A stretch of DNA of 64,000 nucleotides, taken from positions 54,180-118,179 of the forward strand of contig JAKPAG010000046.1 in the NCBI GenBank assembly GCA_029779535.1. The letters run 5' to 3'. The notes below the pieces were generated by a model. It did not search any database. It saw only the letters and a program-made list of their open reading frames with translations, and was not told the origin of the DNA. Positions 46,241-53,977 of this stretch are shown in pieces. This stretch comes from Pseudomonadota bacterium. Lineage in GTDB: Bacteria > Pseudomonadota > Alphaproteobacteria > Sphingomonadales > Sphingomonadaceae. The stretch's first letter is position 1, and every line of letters starts with the position of its first letter. A program made the position numbers and the translations under genes.

Positions 46241-47214
46241 GCCATCTCCAGCACCACCCGCCCGGCGCTGTGGCCGCCAGCGGCATCGATCATCGCGGCG
46301 CGGAACCGCTCCAGCGGATAGCGCTGGGCAATCGCCGGGCGCAGCACGCCCGTGGCGGCCAGCCGGAACAGTTCGGCGCGGTTGGCTTCGGCCCGATCGG
46401 GCTCCAGCTCGCCGAACTGGCGGATGTCCACGCCGACCAGGCTGGCCCCTTTGAGCAAGGGCAGGTTGGTGCGCAGCGCGGCGATCCCGCCGGGAAAGCC
46501 GATCACCAGGTGCCGCCCGCCCCAGCCCAGGCACCGGAACGCCGGATCGGTGGCTTCGCCGCCCACCGGATCGAATACCACGTCGACCGGCTTGCCCCCG
46601 GCGGCAGCGCGGACCTGCTCGCGCCAGTCCTCGGCCCGGGCGTCGATGGACGCGTCGGCCCCGCCGTCCAGTGCCAGCGCGCGCTTTTCAGGAGAGGAGG
46701 CCGAAGCGATCACGCGCGCGCCGAGGTGCTTGCCGACCTGCACCGCGGCATGGCCGGTCGCCCCGCCCGCGCCCAGCACCAGCAGCGTTTCGCCGGCGCG
46801 CAGCTGCCCGCGATCGACCAGCGCGTGCCAGGCCGTGGCGAAGCTGACCGGGAACACCGCCGCTTCGGCAAAGGGCAGGCCATCGGGGATCGGTCGCACC
46901 ATCCGCGCGGCGACCACGGCTTCTTCAGCAAACAGTCCGCCCCAGCCGCTGATCGAAACGTGCGTGCCCGGGGCAAGTCCGGTCACCCCTTCGCCCAGCT
47001 CGGTCACCACGCCGGCCGCCTCGCTGCCGGGAATGAAGGGTAGCGGCGGCTTGACCTGGTAGCGCCCTTCGGCGGTCAGCACGTCGACATAGGAAATGCC
47101 CGCAGCTTTGATTGCCACGCGCACTTCGCCCGCGTGCAGCGGCCGCGCGGGCAGGTCGCGCAGCTCATAGGCATCCGCCCCGCCGAACTGGTCGGCGATC
47201 ACCGCGCGGGGCAT
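46222..47214 (-). CDS. Zinc-free MDR quinone oxidoreductase-like enzyme
   Basis: 330 residues. IPGSEAAGVV, then VLGAGGATGHAAVQVGKHLGA (NADPH motif) and DPVGGEATDPAFR are typical of the QOR/zeta-crystallin branch; the zinc ligands of alcohol dehydrogenases are absent. It probably uses NADPH to reduce an alpha,beta-unsaturated ketone, quinone or enoyl intermediate. ATG 47214 overlaps the SDR stop by one base. Last gene of an operon that starts at operator site 4. Confidence 0.9.
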   Translation of the reverse strand: MPRAVIADQFGGADAYELRDLPARPLHAGEVRVAIKAAGISYVDVLTAEGRYQVKPPLPFIPGSEAAGVVTELGEGVTGLAPGTHVSISGWGGLFAEEAVVAARMVRPIPDGLPFAEAAVFPVSFATAWHALVDRGQLRAGETLLVLGAGGATGHAAVQVGKHLGARVIASASSPEKRALALDGGADASIDARAEDWREQVRAAAGGKPVDVVFDPVGGEATDPAFRCLGWGGRHLVIGFPGGIAALRTNLPLLKGASLVGVDIRQFGELEPDRAEANRAELFRLAATGVLRPAIAQRYPLERFRAAMIDAAGGHSAGRVVLEMAQPSAA

Positions 47215-47957
47215 CAGCGCGGTCCGCCGTCGACCTGCACCAGCGCGCCGGTGGTATAGGAACTGGCCGGGCTGGCGAGCATCAGCGCGGCAGTGACGAT
47301 TTCCTCCGGACGGCCCGGGCGGCCCAGCGCCACCGGCTGATGCTCGCGCTTGTCCTCCTCCCATGCCTGGGCAATGTCGGTCAGGAAGGGGCCGGGGCAC
47401 AGCGTGTTGACCCGCACCCTGGGCGCATACTCGCGCGCCAGCGATACAGTCATCGCGTTGAGCGCCGCCTTGGCCGCGCCGTATGGCACGACCAGCGGCA
47501 GTGCCATCAGCGAGCCCGACGAACTGACGTTGATGATGCAGCCGCCCGCGCCCTGGCTCATCCGGTGGGCGATCTGGCTGGCCATGCGGAACGGCCCCTT
47601 GAAGTTGAGGTTGAGCACCGAATCGAACAGGCTTTCGGGCAATTCGTGGCTGGGGCAGGCGGGCGACATGCCCGCGTTGTTGACGAGGATGTCGACCCGC
47701 CCGAACTGCGCATAGGCGGCCTCGATCAGCGCGTCGCAATCGGCCCAGCGCCCGGCATGGAACGAAAAGGCCATGGCCCGGCGGCCCATGGTGCGGCATT
47801 CCTCGGCCACCTGTTCGCAGTTTTCCAGCTTGCGGCTGGCAATGATCAGGTCCGCCCCGCGCTGGGCGAAGGCGCGGACCATCTGGTAGCCCAGCCCCCG
47901 GCTACCCCCGGTAACCAGCACCACCTTGCCGGTGAAATCGAACAGCGGATCCAACAT
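47214..47957 (-). CDS. Short-chain dehydrogenase/reductase
   Basis: 247 residues starting MLDPLFDFTGKVV. ATG 47957 is chosen because GGAAGGGG lies just upstream; a longer TTG form is unlikely. TGGSRGLG, NNAGMSPAC and YGAAK are intact. The region after strand 2 (ASRKLENC) favours NADP(H). It is the third gene in the SMP-30/NTF2/SDR/QOR operon. Confidence 0.88.
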   Translation of the reverse strand: MLDPLFDFTGKVVLVTGGSRGLGYQMVRAFAQRGADLIIASRKLENCEQVAEECRTMGRRAMAFSFHAGRWADCDALIEAAYAQFGRVDILVNNAGMSPACPSHELPESLFDSVLNLNFKGPFRMASQIAHRMSQGAGGCIINVSSSGSLMALPLVVPYGAAKAALNAMTVSLAREYAPRVRVNTLCPGPFLTDIAQAWEEDKREHQPVALGRPGRPEEIVTAALMLASPASSYTTGALVQVDGGPR

Positions 47958-47991
47958 TTCAGCCCCTTCCCAATGTGCATTGGCCAAGGGT

Positions 47992-48414
47992 TTAGCGCGT
48001 CACCATCGGCCGGAACAAGCTGTCGTTGCGCTGCCAGTCGATCCGCACCTGGCGATGGGCGAAGCGCCAGCCCTGCGCGGTGCGCACCAGCCGGTCGTTA
48101 TAAGTGCCGGCATGGTCCGGCCCGTTGTTGCTGTAGACCGTGAAATAGCTGCGCGCGGTGGCCTGGTTGCCGTCCACCTCGATCAGTGGATTGGTCACGT
48201 GGTGGCGCACGAAGGTGCGCTGCGGATTGGCAGGGCCAGCGGTAAGCGCGGCGACGATCTGATCCGGTCCGCATGCCGTGGCGCCAGGAAATTCGAGCGT
48301 GCCATCGTCGGCAAAGCAGGCGGCGAGGTCCGCGATCCGGCCCCGGTCCCCGCTGTAGGTATAGCTGGCGAGGAGGTGCCGGATCGCGTCACGGTCTGTC
48401 GCCAGGTCAGCCAT
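47992..48414 (-). CDS. NTF2/SnoaL-like protein
   Basis: 140 residues with a cone-shaped NTF2-like pattern: IRHLLASYTYSGDRGRIADLA, CFADDGTLEF, RTFVRHHVTNPLIEVDG, YNDRLVRTAQGWRFAHR. The buried His/Asp/Arg residues match hydratases, ketosteroid-isomerase-like and dehydratase enzymes of the SnoaL group. The gene starts 8 bases inside the SMP-30 gene. It may act on the hydrated product of that lactonase; specific reaction unknown. Confidence 0.8.
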   Translation of the reverse strand: MADLATDRDAIRHLLASYTYSGDRGRIADLAACFADDGTLEFPGATACGPDQIVAALTAGPANPQRTFVRHHVTNPLIEVDGNQATARSYFTVYSNNGPDHAGTYNDRLVRTAQGWRFAHRQVRIDWQRNDSLFRPMVTR

Positions 48415-49264
48415 TGTAGTGCAGCTTCAGCCCGGGTTCGTCCCAGCGCACTTTCACCAGCGCGCCGCGCTGCGACAGGGTGATATATGCATTCTGCATG
48501 TCCGCCCCGCCAAAGGCGATGTTGGTGGTATAGGGATCGTCAAAGGTGCGCTTGGCTGTCTGCCCGGCGGGGGTGATAGTGGTGATCCCGCCATCGAACA
48601 GCGTGGCGACGCAGACGTTGCCCGCCGCAGTCACCGCCAGGCTGTCGAACCCGACCGGACCCGGCGCGGTGGCGACCCAGGTGGGGCGCTGCGGCTCCAC
48701 CTTGCGCGCGAACTGCCAGAGCCGGGCCTGATGGGTGTCGGCGCAATAGACCGTGGTGCCATCGGGCGAGAGGCCAATGCCATTGTAGCCGACCGCGTGG
48801 CGGAAGATCGCCTCGATCGAGCCGCCATCGGGCAGGCAGGTGAACAGCCCGCTGGCCGTGCGAATGCCGTCGTGGCTCTTGCCAAGGTCGGTGAACCACA
48901 GCCGTCCATCGGCATCGAACACCAGGTCGTTGGGTGCTTCCAGCGGAATGCCTTCGCAGGCGTCATAGACGCGTTCGAACCGGCCGGTGGACAGGTCCAC
49001 CCGCTCGATCCGGCCTACGCAGCCGGGGCCGCGCGCGTTCTGGAACTTCGCCAGGTCCAGCCCGCCGTTGTTGCACACCCACAGCGCGCCGTCCGGACCT
49101 ATGGCCGCGCCGTTGGGGCCGCCGCCGATTGCGCAGATCACTTCGCTGCGGCCGTTCCAGCAGCGGGTGATCCGCCCACCCGCCAGTTCGACCACGATGA
49201 CCGAACCATCGGCCATCACCACCGGGCCTTCGGGAAAGGCCAGTCCTTCGGCCACTACTTCCAT
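48407..49264 (-). CDS. SMP-30/gluconolactonase-family hydrolase
   Basis: 285 residues. Six-bladed propeller signature with the probable metal ligands Glu in LAFPEGPV, Asn in APNDLVFDADG and Asp in CADTHQ. Calcium or zinc lactonases of this family open 5- or 6-membered lactones. First gene in an operon with an NTF2-like protein, an SDR and a QOR, all of which could process an opened-ring product. The start ATG 49264 is 19 bases from operator site 4. Confidence 0.88.
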   Translation of the reverse strand: MEVVAEGLAFPEGPVVMADGSVIVVELAGGRITRCWNGRSEVICAIGGGPNGAAIGPDGALWVCNNGGLDLAKFQNARGPGCVGRIERVDLSTGRFERVYDACEGIPLEAPNDLVFDADGRLWFTDLGKSHDGIRTASGLFTCLPDGGSIEAIFRHAVGYNGIGLSPDGTTVYCADTHQARLWQFARKVEPQRPTWVATAPGPVGFDSLAVTAAGNVCVATLFDGGITTITPAGQTAKRTFDDPYTTNIAFGGADMQNAYITLSQRGALVKVRWDEPGLKLHYNG

Positions 49265-49282
49265 GCCGCGCTCTCCTGTATA

Positions 49283-49297
49283 ACCTGGTTATCTATG
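49283..49297. promoter_or_regulatory. Shared operator, site 4 (ACCTGGTTATCTATG)
   Basis: Contained in the 13-base palindrome ATAACCTGGTTAT (49280-49292). It lies in the gap between the SMP-30 operon and the SDR operon that leads into the GntR regulator. Confidence 0.7.
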
Positions 49298-49336
49298 TCT
49301 TGACACCTGACGTGATGGTGCGCAACCCTTGGCGCC

Positions 49337-50218
49337 ATGGCAACACCGCTGCACCACATCGTGGCCACGCCGCCGCCGTTCGATGCGCCGCCCTATCCGG
49401 CGGACGTGTTTGCCGGGCAGACCGTGCTGGTTACCGGCGGCGGATCAGGCATGGGGCTGGCGATGGCCACGGCCTTTGCCCAGGGCGGGGCGCAAGTGGC
49501 GGTGATGGGCCGCAGCCTGGAACGGGCCCAGGACGGCGCGGCGCGGATCGCGGCGCTGGGCGCCAGGGTCCATGCGCTAAGCTGCGACGTGCGCCAGGCG
49601 GACCAGGTGGCAGCCGCCTTCGACGCGGTGGAGGCGGCGCTGGGGCCGGTCACGCTGCTGGCCAACAACGCCGGGGCGAACTTTCCGGTTCTGGCGCAGG
49701 ACATCTCGGTCAACGCCTGGAACGCGGTGACGCGGATCGCGATTGACGGGACTTTCCTGTGTTCTACCGAGTTTGCCCGCCGCCTGATCGCGCGCGGGCA
49801 GGGCGGCGCGATCGTCAACAATTCGGCGCAGTATATCTGGACCGGGTTTCCCGGCGATGCCCACAGCGCCGCGGCCAAAACCGCGCAGGCGACCATGACC
49901 AGGCGCATGGCGCGCGAATGGGCGCCCTTCGGCATCCGCGTCAACGCGATTGCCGCCGGGTTCTTTCCGCATGAAACCTCCACCGCCGGCGGGCGCGAGG
50001 GCGGGATCGAGCCCCTGCAGGCCATGATCCCCGCTGGGCGGACCGGATCGACCTACGAGTTCGGCTGGTTGGCGGCCATGACCTGCACCCCGCTGCTGGC
50101 CGGGCTGACCGGGCAGGTGATCGTGCAGGATGGCGGGGAAAGCCTGCGCCGCTCGCTGATGATGCCCGATTTCGTCCCTCCACGTGAACGCGCCGAAGGG
50201 CCGTGGGGGTGGCGCTGA
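49337..50218 (+). CDS. 2,4-dienoyl-CoA reductase-type SDR
   Basis: 293 residues with TGGGSGMG (NADPH). The catalytic residues do not sit in the usual YxxxK. A Tyr166 (SAQYIWTG) and Lys181 (AHSAAAK) are 15 residues apart, matching the Tyr199/Lys214 spacing of mitochondrial DECR1 (from memory). Trans-2,4-dienoyl-CoA is the expected substrate. Its stop overlaps the next ATG by one base. Confidence 0.85.
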   Translation: MATPLHHIVATPPPFDAPPYPADVFAGQTVLVTGGGSGMGLAMATAFAQGGAQVAVMGRSLERAQDGAARIAALGARVHALSCDVRQADQVAAAFDAVEAALGPVTLLANNAGANFPVLAQDISVNAWNAVTRIAIDGTFLCSTEFARRLIARGQGGAIVNNSAQYIWTGFPGDAHSAAAKTAQATMTRRMAREWAPFGIRVNAIAAGFFPHETSTAGGREGGIEPLQAMIPAGRTGSTYEFGWLAAMTCTPLLAGLTGQVIVQDGGESLRRSLMMPDFVPPRERAEGPWGWR

Positions 50219-50718
50219 TGGGCTGGCTGGCGGGCAAGGCCGCGTGGCTGGTGGGCGACAGCCCGGCGATTGCCGCTGCCCTGGCGGCGCAAGGGGCGCG
50301 GCTGGTGGACGGCGAGGACTGCGACGTGCTGGTCCATGTCGCCGCGCCGCCGCCCATGCGCCCGGTGCATGAACTCGGCCATGCCGAATGGCGGGCGGTG
50401 CTGGATGACGGGCTGGACCTGCGCTTTCGGCTGGCCCAGCAATTCGCCGCGCGTCGGCAGGCCATGGGCAAGGGCGGGGCAGTGCTGTTCGTCGGCGCGC
50501 CCGAACAGTCGCTGGGCAGCGATCACGCCGCCGCCGCCGGGGCGCTTGGCAACCTGACCAAGACGCTGGGCGTCGAATGGGCGCGCGACGGGATCCGGGT
50601 CAACGCGGTGCTGACGGCCGAGACCGGGGAAACGCTGGGCAATCTCGCGGCCTACCTCGTCAGCGATTACGCCGCCTATGTCACCGGCGCGGTGACGGGG
50701 GTGGGGCTGGATGACTGA
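50218..50718 (+). CDS. Degenerate, probably non-catalytic SDR-fold protein
   Basis: 166 residues (ATG 50218). It has a Rossmann-like frame (LVGDSPAIAAALAAQGA, VLVHVAA, and LTKTLGVEWARDGIRVNAVL), but the TGxxxGxG loop reads GDSPAIA and the YxxxK pair is lost (GSDHAAAAGAL). It is about 100 residues shorter than a full SDR. It overlaps the following SDR start by 8 bases. Likely a structural partner of an adjacent SDR, as BbsC is for BbsD; inferred. Confidence 0.75.
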   Translation: MGWLAGKAAWLVGDSPAIAAALAAQGARLVDGEDCDVLVHVAAPPPMRPVHELGHAEWRAVLDDGLDLRFRLAQQFAARRQAMGKGGAVLFVGAPEQSLGSDHAAAAGALGNLTKTLGVEWARDGIRVNAVLTAETGETLGNLAAYLVSDYAAYVTGAVTGVGLDD

Positions 50719-51571
50719 GCGCTGGCGGCTCGACGGGCAGGTGGCTTTCGTCACCGGCGGCGGCGGCGGGATCGGCCGCGCCATCGCGCTGCGGCTGGCC
50801 GAGGCCGGGGCCGATATTGCCCTGTTCGAAGTGGTGCCCGAGCGCGCCGAGGAAGTGGCCGCGCGGGTGCGTGAGTTGGGCCGGCGGACGCTCGCTCTGC
50901 CGGGCGATGCGATGGACGCCGAGGCGATCCGCGCCGCGATTGCCCGGACCGATGCCGAATTCGGCCGGATCGACATTCTGGTCAACAACGCCGGCGGGGT
51001 TTCGGCCCGGCCGTTCCTGGAGCAGGGCGAGCGCAGCTGGCGGCGGCACATCGACCTTAACCTGGTGTCGATGCTGGCCGCGACCCATGCTGCCGCGCCG
51101 GTGATGATCCGGGGCGGGCGCGGCGGGGCGATCCTCAACGTCGCTTCGATCGAGGCGGAGCGCGCCGCGCCGAACTTTGCCGTCTATGCCGCGTGCAAGG
51201 CGGGCATGGTCAGCTTCACCCGGTCAATGGCGGTGGAACTGTCGGGCCAGGGCATCCGGGTCAACTGCATCGCGCCCGATCATACCGTCACCCCGGGCAC
51301 GATGGGCAACCGCGCCGGGCCGGTCGATCCCGCCAGCTGGCGTTCGCGTGATCCGGCCGAAGTGGACGCGATGAACCGGCTGATTCCGCTGGGCCGCGAA
51401 GGGGTTGACGGGGAATGCGGCGATGCGGCGGTTTTCCTTTGCTCTGCCATGGCGAGTTATGTAACGGGGGTGACATTGCCGGTGGACGGCGGCACTTGGG
51501 CCGCGGGCGGCTGGGTGCGGGGCCGCGATGGCCGCTGGACCCTGAACGAAGGGCTTTCGTTCGGGGGATAA
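50711..51571 (+). CDS. Short-chain dehydrogenase/reductase
   Basis: 286 residues. TGGGGGIGRA, NNAGGVSARP and YAACK are complete. FEVVPERAE after strand 2 begins with Glu-Val rather than Asp; cofactor is unclear. C-terminal residues RGRDGRWTLNEGLSFGG extend beyond the usual end. It overlaps the degenerate SDR by 8 bases, so the two are probably co-translated and may form a heteromer. Confidence 0.88.
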   Translation: MTERWRLDGQVAFVTGGGGGIGRAIALRLAEAGADIALFEVVPERAEEVAARVRELGRRTLALPGDAMDAEAIRAAIARTDAEFGRIDILVNNAGGVSARPFLEQGERSWRRHIDLNLVSMLAATHAAAPVMIRGGRGGAILNVASIEAERAAPNFAVYAACKAGMVSFTRSMAVELSGQGIRVNCIAPDHTVTPGTMGNRAGPVDPASWRSRDPAEVDAMNRLIPLGREGVDGECGDAAVFLCSAMASYVTGVTLPVDGGTWAAGGWVRGRDGRWTLNEGLSFGG

Positions 51572-51608
51572 TTGCCCGAAAATCGGCCATTCCCTCTTTA
51601 GTTGTAAA

Positions 51609-51623
51609 ACCAAGTTTACTATC
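51609..51623. promoter_or_regulatory. Shared operator, site 5 (ACCAAGTTTACTATC)
   Basis: Part of the inverted repeat GTAAAACCAAGTTTAC (51604-51619, GTAAA/TTTAC arms), 43 bases upstream of the GntR regulator. Location suggests autoregulation. Confidence 0.68.
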
Positions 51624-51666
51624 TAGACCGTCTGATTGCCGTTTGTCCGGCAGGAAGGATGGGGTC

Positions 51667-52455
51667 ATGCTGCTGGGAAATGTTGATGATGCCGCCGCGC
51701 CGTCGCGGCTCCACGTGCCCAAGACCAGCGAGATCGTGGCTGACAAGATCCGCGCCCAGATCGTGCGCGGCGAACTGGCCGAAGGCGATACCCTGCCGCC
51801 CGAAGGCCAGCTGATGGACAGCCTGGGCATTTCTCGCCCGACCCTGCGCGAAGCGTTCCGCATTCTTGAGGCCGAAGGGCTGATCAGCGTGGTGCGCGGC
51901 TCGCGCACCGGGGCCAAGGTGCACAAGCCCTCGGTCGACCTGGTGTCGCGCTATGCCGGCTACGTGCTCGAATCGCAGGGCACCACCATTGCCGACCTGT
52001 ACCAGGCGCGCCTGGCGATCGAACCGTCGGTGGTGCGCTGGCTGGCGACCGACAAGGGCGGCGGCGCCGTGCCCAAGCTGCGCAACCTGCTGGCCGAAAT
52101 GGAAGGGCTGCTCGCGGCTGAGCGGCACGACGAATTCATCGCCCGGGTCGAGGTGTTCCACCAGTCGCTGGTCGCGGCGACGGGCCTCAAGACGCTGACT
52201 TTCATGAGCCGGATGCTGCTCAACCTGGCGGGCAAGCACCAGATCGATTTCCAGCGCCGCCACACGCGCGACCGGGAAAGCCGCCAGAAGAGCCACCGCG
52301 CGGGGCTCCGCTCCTATATCAAGGTCGTCGACCTGATCGAGGCGGGAGCGGTCGAGGAAGCCGTGGCACACTGGCGCCTGCACCTGACCAACGCCAATGC
52401 GACCTGGACCAGCGAGGGCGAAGGCGCCCGCGTGGTCGATTCGCTGGGCGACTGA
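51667..52455 (+). CDS. GntR-family regulator with FCD ligand domain
   Basis: 262 residues. The winged helix-turn-helix spans about residues 20-88 (LPPEGQLMDSLGISRPTLRE, then LEAEGLISVVRG). Residues about 110-240 make an all-helical FCD (FadR C-terminal) domain with YQARLAIEPSVVRWLA and VFHQSLVAATG. Members sense acyl-CoA or organic acids and usually repress catabolic operons. AGGAAGG precedes ATG 51667. It is the only transcription factor gene in the cluster, so it is the leading candidate to read the seven shared sites. Confidence 0.92.
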   Translation: MLLGNVDDAAAPSRLHVPKTSEIVADKIRAQIVRGELAEGDTLPPEGQLMDSLGISRPTLREAFRILEAEGLISVVRGSRTGAKVHKPSVDLVSRYAGYVLESQGTTIADLYQARLAIEPSVVRWLATDKGGGAVPKLRNLLAEMEGLLAAERHDEFIARVEVFHQSLVAATGLKTLTFMSRMLLNLAGKHQIDFQRRHTRDRESRQKSHRAGLRSYIKVVDLIEAGAVEEAVAHWRLHLTNANATWTSEGEGARVVDSLGD

Positions 52456-52543
52456 ACCCGCGCACCACGCCGCACAACCCGGTCACCACGCCAGCGAGCG
52501 GCGCCTTGCCGGGCGCTGCCGCGTGCCTGCGCGCACTTATCTA

Positions 52544-52558
52544 ACCAGGTTGACGATT
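52544..52558. promoter_or_regulatory. Shared operator, site 6 (ACCAGGTTGACGATT)
   Basis: Part of TAACCAGGTTGA (52542-52553). About 92 bases upstream of the amidohydrolase/P450 operon. It is the most diverged copy. Confidence 0.55.
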
Positions 52559-52591
52559 ATCCCGTTGCAGCGCCGTGCGCGATACGGTAAT

Positions 52592-52604
52592 TGACACTTC
52601 GTCA
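52592..52604. promoter_or_regulatory. Second palindrome, type D, copy 1 (TGACACTTCGTCA)
   Basis: TGAC-N5-GTCA within TTGACACTTCGTCAG, 46 bases before the amidohydrolase start. A near-identical site is at 62781. The TTGACA part could alternatively be a -35 box. Confidence 0.5.
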
Positions 52605-52649
52605 GTTTCAAGAGTCGCCCGGCGAGGCGGCCAGTCCGGGAGAGCGGCG

Positions 52650-53963
52650 ATGCAGATGGACGACATGGTGATCATCAGCGTGGACGATCACGCGATCGAA
52701 CCGCCCGAGGCATTCATCCGCCACTATCCCGAAGGCAAGAAGGACCGCGCCCCGCGCATCGTCCACGACGATGGCAAGGACGTGTGGCTGTGGAACGGCC
52801 AGCGCTTTCCCACCATCGGGCTCAACGCCGTGGTCGGCCGTCCGCGCAGCGAATACGGGATGGAGCCGACCACTTTCGAGCAGCTGCGCCCCGGCACCTA
52901 CGATCCCAAGGCGCGGGTCGATGACATGAACGCCAACGGCGTGCTGGCCAGCCTGAACTTCCCGACCATGCCCAGCTTCGCCGGCGGGGTCTTCGTCGGC
53001 ATGGCCCAGAAGGACAAGGACGAGGCGCTGCTGGCCCTGCGCGCCTGGAACGACTGGCACGTGCAGGAATGGTGCGCCGCCGCCCCCGGCCGGTTCATTC
53101 CGATGTGCCTGGTGCCGGCATGGGACATGGCCGAAACGCTGAAGGAGCTGCGCAGGATGAGCGCGCTTGGCGTCCATGCCGTGTCGTTCAGCGACAACCC
53201 GGCCAACATCGGCCTGCCCAGCATCCACAACGAATACTGGGAGCCGTTCTGGCAGGCGTGCAGCGAGCTTAAGATCGTCATCAATTGCCACATCGGCACT
53301 GGCGCGCGGGCGCTGCATCCCTCGGATGAAAGCCCGATCGACGCGTGGATCACCGCCATGCCGATCTCGATCGCCAATTCGGCGGCGGACTGGACCTTTG
53401 CCAGCTTCTGGAAGCGCTATCCCGACCTGCGCATGGCCCTGTCCGAAGGCGGGATCGGCTGGGTGCCCTATTTCCTTGAGCGCGCCGACTTCACCTATGA
53501 ACACCACCACGAATGGACCTTCTCCGACTTTGGCGGCGAGCGCCCGTCCGACGTGTTCAAGCGGCACATCATCAGCTGCTTCATTGACGACCAGTTCGGG
53601 GTGAAGAACCTCGATTACATGAACGCCGACATGGTCGCCTACGAATGCGACTATCCGCACAGCGACACCGTCTGGCCCAATGTGCCGGAATACCTCTGGG
53701 CCTCGGTCAACGGGCTGGACCGCGCGGTGATCGACAAGATCACCCACCTCAACGTGATGCGCGAATACAGCTTCGATGCCTTCGCGCTGAACGGCGGCAA
53801 GGCCAACTGCACCGTCGGCCACCTGCGCGTGCTGGGCAAGGACGTGGACGTTTCCCCGCGCCACAACCTCGGCGGGCTCAAGACCGAAAGCATGGACACG
53901 ATTGGCAAGGCGCGCCGCCCGGTCACTTCGGGCGATATCCAGCGGATGTTCGCGTCCGCCTGA
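52650..53963 (+). CDS. Amidohydrolase-2 family (ACMSD/LigY-like) metal hydrolase
   Basis: 437 residues, TIM-barrel. VDDHAIEPPEAF near the N-terminus gives the first metal ligand area; INCHIGTG and the ECDYPHSDTVWPN near the C-terminus hold His and Asp ligands. The family includes non-oxidative decarboxylases and C-C hydrolases of aromatic catabolism. ATG 52650 follows GGGAGAG. First gene of a seven-gene operon with P450, ALDH, CoA-transferase, crotonase, CoA-transferase and amidohydrolase-3. Confidence 0.87.
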   Translation: MQMDDMVIISVDDHAIEPPEAFIRHYPEGKKDRAPRIVHDDGKDVWLWNGQRFPTIGLNAVVGRPRSEYGMEPTTFEQLRPGTYDPKARVDDMNANGVLASLNFPTMPSFAGGVFVGMAQKDKDEALLALRAWNDWHVQEWCAAAPGRFIPMCLVPAWDMAETLKELRRMSALGVHAVSFSDNPANIGLPSIHNEYWEPFWQACSELKIVINCHIGTGARALHPSDESPIDAWITAMPISIANSAADWTFASFWKRYPDLRMALSEGGIGWVPYFLERADFTYEHHHEWTFSDFGGERPSDVFKRHIISCFIDDQFGVKNLDYMNADMVAYECDYPHSDTVWPNVPEYLWASVNGLDRAVIDKITHLNVMREYSFDAFALNGGKANCTVGHLRVLGKDVDVSPRHNLGGLKTESMDTIGKARRPVTSGDIQRMFASA

Positions 53964-53977
53964 CGGGAGGCAAGACG

